Part shown: positions 1-9,500 of the stretch, one piece after another | How positions within the stretch are numbered: the stretch's first letter is position 1 | How the letters are laid out: every line of letters starts with the position of its first letter | Assembly (NCBI GenBank): GCA_025201705.1 | Contig: MU617384.1 | Location: 2,173-14,295 of the forward strand | Length of the DNA: 12,123 bases | Direction of reading: 5' to 3' | Source: Dissophora ornata | Lineage: Eukaryota > Mortierellomycota > Mortierellomycetes > Mortierellales > Mortierellaceae | The notes under the pieces: generated by a model | The model's input: the letters and a program-made list of their open reading frames with translations, nothing else | Databases searched by the model: none | Told to the model about the DNA's origin: nothing | Program-made: the position numbers and the translations under genes

Positions 1-204
1 TTTTTTTTTTTTTTCTTCTTTTTCTTCTTTTTCTTCTTTTTTCTCGTTTGTGGCTCTTTTTTGCTTTGGCCATCGTTTCTAATTATGTGCATTCTCGAAA
101 AGGTTCTATTACACAACAGGGCGGGGGGGACTTGCTTCAACCTGTTTACATGTTCTCTCTCTCGTCCATTTTCATACCACGCCCTTTGCTCCATCTCTCT
201 CACT
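1..204 (-). other. 3' flank: presumed 3' UTR and A-rich downstream sequence
   Basis: Follows the TGA stop. On the sense strand it carries AATAGA near 106-111, a possible weak variant of the poly(A) signal, and ends in an A/G-only tract (positions 45-1: AAGAAAAAG units then 14 A). No canonical AATAAA is present. The short frames on both strands show no domain. Confidence 0.5.
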
Positions 205-553
205 TCAAACAGGAGCGCGTCCGTCGGCCCCATTCTGAGCAACTTTGATCGTCTTGATCGACATATCGTCGCTTCGAATATGAAGTACCATCTCCTTCTT
301 CTTTCGCATGTTGGCTGTCTTCTCTCCTTGCTCCCCTTCTCCACTTCCACTGCCGCCGCTCATATGGCTGTCCGAAAGACTGTCCGACGATCTACCAAGA
401 GGAGAGAGAACGTTGCGATAACGCGGCTCCACACCGTTGAGGCCAGATGTCGATCCGCCAAAGTGTGATGCCACAGAGGCAGACGAGCTGGAGGCGGAAA
501 GCAGCCTTGACTTTGCCTTTCTCTGTTCCAACGACGCGTGGTCTTCCATAAAC
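205..553 (-). other. Exon 6: end of GAR domain and C-terminal tail
   Basis: Phase 2 in; the joined codon aa|g gives Lys and the protein continues FMEDHASLEQRKAKS, matching the LDEFL-type helix that closes GAR domains after GGGW. The tail is Ser/Gly-rich (~3385-3450), then a basic segment (MRKKKEMVLHIR) and a short end, stopping at TGA 205-207. 115 complete residues plus the split Lys. The tail resembles no domain I know. The acceptor is CTAACAG. Confidence 0.82.
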
Positions 554-3500
554 CTGTTAGTAATAGCGTGAAGTGTACCATTATTAAAAAAAGCAATTAG
601 TATCTTGTTCTTGATCAACGTAACACGCCAGGGACGAAAAAAAACATGAAAAGCCATAGACAACTTACTTGGAAAGCTCGGACCATCCACCTCCTACCCT
701 GACCATGACCTTACGGCTCTTCAAAATGCGACAGTAGCACACTTTTTGCTCAACATCACCAAACACATATCGTCCAACTTCTCCGCTCGAAGCGCCTCCC
801 TCCGGACCCGACTTTGATGGCACAGTCAGTCGGGATTGGCCACGAATAGTCTTGACAGCGTGTGGGTTGCCGTTTGTGCTATCCATCCCGCCCTCATAGC
901 CTCCATTTTCTGACAATCCACCATGAACAAGACTGGAGACCGAATCTGATCTGCTTCTGTTCCTTGCAGGGGAGAGGTAAGGACTCGGGCCTTCCTTCAA
1001 CCTCTGGACCTTCACCGAGAATCCACTCGCATTCACCACCCTGGCTACCTCAACATCCAACAGGTTGCTCATATCAGGCTGGTACAATGTTCGCAGCTGC
1101 TGCCTCGCCGGCGGGCTTGTAAATTCCAGAGTATGCGCAAAGGAAGAAATGGAAGAAGTCGAGTTGTTCTTTCGAAAGATAGGCGCTCTTCTCTTGGCCT
1201 CTTGCGAATATGTAGGCGACATGGCATGCAGGCTTGGGGATGCGGTCATTGCAAACTTCTTGGCAGTCAAATCGTTCTGGCTAACGTTGGTTGACAACGA
1301 AAAGGTGGTGGTGGGCGCAGTTCCGGAGCGAGACCTTCCCAGAATCGGACGAGTGGTCCTGCCTGCAGTTCCGGAGGCACCAGGCGTAGGGGTTGGTGGC
1401 ACAGCCGTTCCGCGCGCCATGATGTTACCAGTCGACGGGCGCTTCTTGTGTTGATGGACTGGCGATGGTTCTACTGGCGAGCCCAGGATGGCCTTGGCAC
1501 GGCTGTTAGACGATGCTGTTGGCTGCATCACGCTTGGTCGGGATGAGAAGGGCTGTCCTCCCAAGGGGTGGACTTTGGATCCCTCGCCTTCTGACCTTTG
1601 GGCCCAGATGCGGTCAAGCTCCTGCTTCTTGGCCAAAGCAGACTCTTTAAGTTTACGCCAGCGCTCTGTCACGACACCATAGCTCTCATCCAGTCTCCAG
1701 TCATTCAAACGGTCCGCCATCGAGGATACCTTGTCCAGGCGTTGCTCAATGTCATGAGTGTATCCATCCAGCCGCTCCATCAAACCGCGATAGCTGACCT
1801 CCCACTGCTGGACATCCTCCTCACTCAAAGAGGAGAGCGAGAAGGAACGGCGCATTGAGGGACGAGAGGCGCGCCTTTCTCTGGAGGCAACAGTTGCTCT
1901 CGAGACGGTAGGAGGCGACATGCTTAGGTTTGCATTAGGCAACTTGGTGTGGGATGAGTTGATAGAAACTAACGACGATGACGATGTGACCGTTGGCAAG
2001 TTGTACAAGGACGTGCTAGGAGTGACTTTAGCCGGCATCAAGAGATTATCAGCTGAAGCAAGGGCTTTCGCCATCAAGTCGCATAGCATATTAGTCTCGT
2101 GAATCTGATCCATGGCATTCTGGACCCGGACAGTCTCATCGACTTCCTTGCGATGGTGGTGGCAAGACTCGACGAGACGGTTCATTTTCTCTGCAATGAG
2201 TCCTCGCTGCATGGCGACACCGACCATCTTCTCGTGATGTCGCATGTGGTTGCGTGTGCTCAGATCCTGCCCAGGCGCACCGTCGATACGAGCCTGGTCC
2301 TGTTCATTCTGCTCGTTTGCTGCAGACAACATGGTGTCAAACTTCTCGACCTTGGCCTGCAGGACATCACGAGTGTAACGTTCAATCATCTCCAAACGAG
2401 CTTGGCCCTCCCTGGATTTGATCAGTGCTCCGTTAGACTCGACCGCCAGGGAAAGGGTCGACTGGTTGGAGGAAACGTGGTCAACCATCTCCTGCACCTC
2501 TTGGGTGACCCTGGCAATGTCCTCCAAAATCTCTGTTCCGAACCGACTCAGCATCCTAGCCTTCACATTTGGATTGCTTTCCGAACCACGACGAACGTGG
2601 CCAAGTCCGCCACTGTTCAACTGATCAGACACAACGCTGCTGTTCTCATCGTCAGAGCCCAGCTCGTCCAGAGCCGAAGTCTTGACCAAGAACTCTTCCT
2701 TCAGTAGCGCCCAGTCCTCATGGGTCCTCTTTGCGCGCTCCTGGACGGTCTGGCGCAGGATCGCACGCATCGAAACCGGCGGCACATCGTCTTGAGTACC
2801 ATTAAGCTGGTCCGAAAGATCCAACGAGCTCGATTGTGGGTGATGCAGCAGCATAAAATCACTCGAAAGTCCGTCATAGTTCTGGACAGAGGGTCCAAAT
2901 TTGCTCAGATCCTTCTCAAACTTTTCAAGTTGTCGCGTTTTCCACTCCTTGATCAGCTGTCGCGTCGCCTTTTCGGTGAGGTCCGAATTCTTATCTGACG
3001 GGTAAGGTTGCCCCATCTTGTCTCGGCAATCTGTAATCCATTGACGAATGTCCTCAGTGGCTTTGCAATGTGTGCAGAACTTTGCAGCAAGCAGGGTCTC
3101 AAAGCAATCTTCCTCGATATAGCGTTCAAGCTGCTTCAGAGTCTGGCGAATGCGCCACATCGACTCTTGGACGTCTGTTGGGGCCGAAGGGTTGTCGTCC
3201 TCGGGATCAGATGGGTCCTCAGCAGTCTGAATGTCGAGATCAAAGGCTGTTTGTTCAAGACCAGAGTACTCGACCTCCTGCAGGACTGAAAACTGGTACC
3301 TGCCGTCCGCGCAAACCTCTGCGGCTGCCTCGACCACAGCTTCCAGCGCCTTGCTGTTCAAAGCGAAACAACTGGACCGCTCAAGGCTTCCAAGCCTCGC
3401 TTTGACAGTGTCAATCTGCTGAGCAATCGCAGTTTCAACGCGGACAAGGTCGGCACGGAACTTTGCGTGAAGCGCAATCTCCTTGGACGTCTCGTGAATA

Positions 3501-6500
3501 TTCTCCATATCACTTCTGGCATTCTCGATACGGGTCGGGATCAACACTAGTCTCTCTTCAAAGTATGCTTTGTTGGCGTCGAGGATGGCTTGATGGCTGG
3601 CTTGGACGTCTGGACCAAGCTCGATGGCACTGATCAAATTTGCGCGCGCATAGAGATCACTCGCCTGACTCTCAACATCGTCGACGAGCTTCAGGAGTGA
3701 CTCCTCTTCCAGCTGGAACGCATCCCAGTGCATCCATCTCAAAGACTCCACACGTTTTTCGACGGCATCAAGTCCTTCCTTCTCGAATTGGCCGAGGGCG
3801 TCTCTGAGATCAGACCAGCGCTTCATCTGATTCAAGATCTCGCGATAGCCAGCAGATTCGCTGTTGAGCATAGACCACGTAGTATCAATAGCCTCAGCAT
3901 GACGCTGCCGATCGGCCTTGTGCTCCTCACCACTGTACAGAGCATCGAGTCTGCTCTTGAGCTCGAGGTAGGCATTCTGATGCTTCGAAAGCTCCGCGTT
4001 GCATCGCAGAGTGTCCGCCTCAAGGAACGCAATTGTGCTATTGACAGAGCTTGATCCATTGCCATCCTGCGCTGCCTTCTCGTTCTTGGCAAAGTGGCCG
4101 TGGGTATTCCAAAGCTGTCCGAGTTCTTGGAGTTGAGCCTCTGACCAGGACATGAACTTGTCCTTTGATTCCTCGAATTGTTGGACCTGCATGGCGCGCT
4201 CGATGCGAAGACGCTCAAGCTCCTGTTGCCGAGCGAGTTCCCGAGCGAGTTCCTGAGCGAGTTCTTCGTCAATTCTCAAACGCTCCTTCAGAGCTAAAGC
4301 AAGAGAGTCTGATTGTTGGTTCAAGGAATCCAGCATCGACGCCGTCTTGACATCGAATTCCGACAACTTGGACGTAATATCGTGGTCAAGCTGTGCGATC
4401 TTGCCTCGATTCTGTTCGATCGTGTCCTCAAGGTCATGAAGCGCTACGTGGCTGCCAGCAGAGTCCTTCGACGCGGTGTTGCTGTGAGGTCCATCATTGG
4501 CAGAGACACCCAAATTGGCTACTTGGTCGTCGAGATTAGTGGCCAAGATTCCAGCTTCTACGTCCTTTTTGTGCTTTGCCATGTCCTTGATCTCGTGTTG
4601 CAGTGTCTCGAGTCGAGCTGAAAGTGCCTCCAATGACTCCTTGGAGAGGCTAGACAATTCTGTTACCGATGGAAAGCTCTTGGATAAAGTCGAAAGTGAT
4701 GCAGGAGAGTCACCCTCAGCCGTCGCTTCCGAGCCTAGCTCCTTAACTCCTTGCCTCGCAAAGTTCGATACCGTCTGCGCAGTCTCATCCGCCCAATCCA
4801 AGAGTCCAGAAACCTTTTCCAGATTGCTGGTCTTGCCATCGATCTCCTGGTTCTGATTTTGTTCTATCGCTTGGAGTTCCTGCTTTCGCCGCAAGACTTC
4901 TCTGCTAAGTAGCACTTCATCAAGAGTCTGCTTCGCCGCCTCGACCATTGCACGGTAGTCTTGGATTTGTCCACGTACATGCGCGTTGGAGTTTTGTGAT
5001 CTCGCCCTGGTCTCCTCAGAAGAGTCGTCGCTTGGATAATGCAAAGATTTAAAATCGGCCTCCAGTTCTTTGGCCAGTGAACGAATCTTTGCCTCCAGTT
5101 CCCCAAAAGCTTGCGCATCTACGGGAGAAAATAAGAGATTGTTATCATCTAGCGTTTTCTCTCTGATCAAAGCTCCTTATCCTATGCGGGAAGAAAATTT
5201 GGAAAGTGGACCTACTCTCATCGGGGTTTTCATGGCTGGCCATAGACTCAACTTGGCTCCGGAGTCGCTCAAGTTCGTTAATGCGCATGTTCATGTCCTC
5301 GAGAGCCTTGCGCTGCTTCACCACATCGGCAGTGTGTGCAATCCTCTCCCGCAGCACTTGGCATTCTCTGGCGAGCTCAGATTGACGGTCCTCAAAATCG
5401 GCCGGGATGGACCTGTCAATGAACACAAGAGCACCACATAGATCTATCCATGCCTGCTGCACCTTGGGCTTTTCCTGATCCTCAAATGCCTTCAGTTGGG
5501 TTTCAAACTGCGCAAGCGATGAATCGAGAAGCTGCATCTGCTCTTCAATATCAGGACGTCCAAGATCCGCCGAGCCTGTGGAACTGCCGCTTTCAGTGGA
5601 CTTCCATTGTGCGTGGTCTTTGCCGAAATCGATAACCGTATTATCAAACTCGCGGCACCAGTCCCGCGCCCGCTGCAGTTCCTGGTCCCAAGCGGATTGC
5701 TTCTCGAGACACTCCAGCTGGTACGATTTGTGTCGTACTTCTGCCTTGAGCTCTTGGATCTTACTTTCGATCGACTCCAAGGATCCTTCCAGCGCAAGCT
5801 GCAGATGCTTGGAGTGGGGTGTAGCAGCCTGCAAAGCCTCAGAGATCTCACGCTTGATCGCCTCAAACTCACGCTCCTTATTCTCAACATGGGCCAACTC
5901 TAATGCTAACTCAGATTTCAGGTTGCGAACATCATTCGATTGCTTCTCTGAAGCCTTAACGTCTGGTTCCTGAGAAGAATCGTGAGAGGCCTCCTCACCG
6001 GGCCACGATGAAAATAGGGCATGAATGCGATCACTAACTTGCTGTACTTTCTCGTTCGATGGGTCAAGCCACTGGCTATGCGCCTCCAAATCCTTGACTA
6101 GCGAACGCAAACCGTCCTGATAACGAAGCAAAGATTCGTAGTTTGCCAAAAGAGGGTCTAGTGCTTCACTCAGCTCCGCAGTAACATCAAGTCGCTTGTT
6201 CAGTAGTGTCTCCAAATTCGCTTGATACTCGTTTCGAACCTGCGAAAGGGCCGGCCGGGCATCGTCCGAGGACAGCGATACGCTTGAAACGATACGATGA
6301 AGCTCATCAGAGAGGTTTTTGAACTCTGCGCGAGCAGCAGCAGCCGCCTCAATGTCCTCCACAACCGCCTCCTTCTCGGCCTTAAGATCGGTAGCCACGG
6401 CACCCAGCTGGATATCCAAGGCATTGTTCCTTTCGAGATAAGAGGCAATCTGCATGGCATGCTTAGCAAGTTCTCCAGCGTGGACCAGTTGATAATCCAA

Positions 6501-9500
6501 AAGGTCATACTGGTTCTTGAACATGGCCAACTCGCTCTCGAGGTGCGCCGGGATTGTCTTCTCTTGGCCAGGATGACTTTCTTCCAACTTGCTTTCGGAT
6601 AGTGCTAGTTCCTTGAACTTGGAGTATGTACTCAGTGCCGTCTCGAACCTTGATTGCTTCTCCTTTGAAGCAAGAGAAGAGAGATGTTGTATTTGCTGCT
6701 CCAAATGCTCCCCTGCTGCACGATCAATACCTATGAGCAACATGTCGTCGTACACGTTAGACGCGGTAAAGTATTGCTAGTTTGCTCCTATCAGGGAAGA
6801 CTCTTTGTGTTGTGTTACCTGAGGTATCGCCACTTTGTTCACATGACTTGAGGATCTCGGTGAATCCAGAAATGGCATCTGCAGGATAAAATAAAACTTG
6901 GTCAGCAACAATGCTCGGCAATAGTAACAGTATGAAACAATGCAGCGTTGACGCTACTGCTTTAGACATGCAAGCTTTTTTACCTTGGCAAGAAGTCGAC
7001 AAAACATCAATGTCCGCCTTGGAATCTGCGAGGTGCTGCGCCCAAAGAAGACGCTGTCGTAGAGTATCCAACTGATGCCTCTCTCGGCTGTTCAATGCAT
7101 GAAGACGTTGCAAGTGATCTTGAAGGCCCTGCTGGGCTTCTTCAGACTCGCGGAATTGCCCCGCGCGAACATCATCCATCCGGTCGAGACCACCAGCCAG
7201 CTTTGTCACCTGTTGAAGCGATCCCGCAAGCGTTGATAGTTCCAATAGACGTAATGCCTTAAAGTCCTTGAGGCTGGAGTGCGTCCCATCATTAGCTGAC
7301 TCGGCGTCGCGCACCGCATCCTCGCTCTTTTTCCATACTGGCTCGTCCTCAGTAAGGCAGTCCAGGGACACAAAGCCTCGCTCAAAGATTGTCTTCTCCA
7401 TATCTTCGAGGTACTGTTGCAAAGCCTTCGAACGCTCCTCAAATGATTCCCAGGCCATATCCCACTGTTTCTTCACTTCCAGCTTAGCCTGGAGGCGTTC
7501 CTGTGTATGCTGAATCGAGGTCTGGCGCTCCGTGATATCCTGAAGCAGCTTTGAGCAGGATGGGTCTTGAGACAGGTGATGAAAGACACTATCTTGCTCG
7601 AAAATAGCGTACTGACTGCCAAGATGGTTTGCGCGATGGCCCAGCTCGATCAAGTCGTTGTGTTGACCAGGTTCCAGATGCTCGAGCTCTGAAAGATCTG
7701 ACTCGAGTGCGGCGAGATCTGAACGCAAGGTGGATAGGGACACCACCAACCGACGACACTCTGCCACGGTGACAACATCATGCTCTCGGTCTGCTCTCAG
7801 GGCCTTGACCCCGTCCAGCAACTCGTTGGAGCTCTGCAGCTTGTTTTGAACGATAGCTGGGTCCTGTCTGGCGCAGGATTTTGCCGCCATGACCTTGACC
7901 CGAGAGCCCATCTCGAGATAACCTGCATACACACCACGCTCAAACTCGTCAAAGGACTCGCCGACCGTATGGACATGGGTCGCAAAATTATCAAAGGGTT
8001 TTGGATCTTCCAGACCAAATCCAGTCATGGGTGCGCCATCGTGCAGCTTGCTCCTGAAATCCCTCAGTGCTGCTTGGCATGTTAGCGTTAATTCGAGAAA
8101 CTCCTTCATTTGTCTATCTCCTTTGATCGCCTCCTGCTTGTCCTGGAAACAGACCCTTAGGTTACTAACCACGGACGTCAAACCAGCATGCCGACCCTGG
8201 ACAACTTCTAGGACAGTGGGCTCAGTCTGTTCAGTCCTTAGCGAAGTATCAACGACGCCGAAATGCTCTTCAACCTGAATCACATGCACCTCAACCTCAT
8301 TATCAGGTTGCCGCATCTCCCATATGTTGATTACGGTTGATGCTTGCTCCAGCTCCATGAGTACGGTCTGCGCCTCCCAAAGGTAGTCCAAAACGCGTGC
8401 TGCGTACGCGCAATGCTCAGCCTCCTTTGGCAAGAGCTTCTGAACCTTTTCCAGGTTGCTCATAACGCCCTGCATGAGGTCCTGCACTGTCTTGGTCGTT
8501 ACCTCTGCGGTCAAATCATGAGTATCTGCAACACCCTTCATCACCGCCTTTGCCTGCTCATCTAGCTTTGCAAAGCCGCTTAGACGGAACGTGGTCACCT
8601 CGGATTGCTCGTCCCCCAGTTCACCCTTGAGTTCGTCAATCTCTGCCTGGTAGTATTCCAGATCGAGGTCTTGAGATGCATCTCGCGCCAGATATTCCTT
8701 GACCGTGCTTGCTCCACTCCAGTGATCTTCTGTGACAAAAGTTGGGACTTCGATATTGGCGAGCCATTCTACACTCTCGCCGATCCATGCCTCCGACAGA
8801 ATAAAAGAGTCCAGGAATGACCTCAACAAACGATCGTTAGCCAGGTTCTGCTGGGCCTTCTCGATAACGACACTCAGACGGGGGAGGCGTACTGTTGTCA
8901 GCTCATTATTAAGCGCAGTCAGATGCTCTGGTGCAGTGTAGTGATGCACCTTGGGGTCCATCAGGGACGTCAAAAAGTCAACATAGGTTTTGAGAAGGAA
9001 ACTGATGGATGATAGGCTGACATCCTGTTGCTCCAAGACATGCTTTTGGGACCGGTCCTGCGGTGTCTCCTGTGATCGTTTTTCCGCGAACGCTTCGAGC
9101 TGGGTCTCAAACTTCAAGATCTCGCCATTGACACGGTCAATCTCCTGGGAGCAGTCGATGATCCATTTGACCTCCTCTGCAGTATCTTTGGTTCCTACAA
9201 CCTTGGTTGAGAGTGCGGTCCATAATGTCTCGAGCTCCCACCACCGCCTGTCCAAGTCACTGACCTGTTCTGGTGTTAGGTCTGGGTTCTCGAACTCCAG
9301 GAGCTCTTCTCGCACGTCATGGAGATGAGACATGATGTGTTCCTTGACGGCCTGCTCTTCCTCGACTGTCTTGATTGTATCCGTCAGCGGCTCCAGGTCC
9401 CTGGTTCTGTCCAGCAGTGATGCAGTATCTGGTGTTGGTGGAAAGGCCATGTCCTGCTCTTGCACCCACTCTGTGAGCTCGGCAATTCCGTGATGGAACT

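Larger units (their letters stand above)
669..5118 (-). other. Exon 5: distal rod, basic Ser/Pro/Arg region, most of the GAR domain
   Basis: Encodes residues ~1886-3369, phase 1 in and phase 2 out. Rod to ~2915 with Trp-centred helices (GLLDWADETAQTV, MKRWSDLRDALG, LRWMHWDAFQLEEES, DIRQWITDCRDKM). A Ser/Thr-rich linker follows (~2915-2975). A last spectrin-like unit (VQQWEVSYRGLMERLDGYT to KKQELDRIW, ~2975-3060) comes next. Residues ~3063-3234 are basic, Ser/Pro/Thr/Arg-rich and probably disordered, a composition common in microtubule-binding tails. The GAR domain begins at ~3235 and runs to the exon end at SELS(K). Reading past the exon end meets TAA at once, but a perfect GTAAGT donor overlaps that stop, so the true protein continues in exon 6. 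Confidence 0.86.

Noticed and set aside
1..45. Poly-T/CTT tract as a retroposon tail
   Set aside because: No target-site duplication or element sequence is visible and the window ends here; an A-rich 3' flank of the minus-strand gene is enough to explain it.
61..468. 135-codon plus-strand frame at the left edge
   Set aside because: It overlaps exon 6 and the 3' flank, is Ser/Leu-rich without domain, and has no splice or promoter support.
1590..2250. Possible EF-hand pair before the GAR domain, as in animal spectraplakins
   Set aside because: I looked for DxDxDG-type loops in the distal part of exon 5 and saw none; the region is spectrin-like helix and Ser-rich linker.
2099..2707. 202-codon plus-strand frame (and other long plus-strand frames across 862-9903)
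   Set aside because: They lie wholly opposite coding exons, have no recognisable domain, and look like antisense frames created by codon bias in the real gene.
3040..3115. Cys-rich stretch in the rod (DCFETLLAAKFCTHCKAT) as a zinc finger
   Set aside because: There is only one CxxC with scattered cysteines and no second pair at proper spacing; it sits in a helical repeat, so no zinc site can be supported.
6731..6780. ACTAG as the acceptor of intron 3
   Set aside because: It would give an intron of about 42 nt with the wrong phase; TTGCTCATAG restores phase 1 and has a well-placed branch motif.
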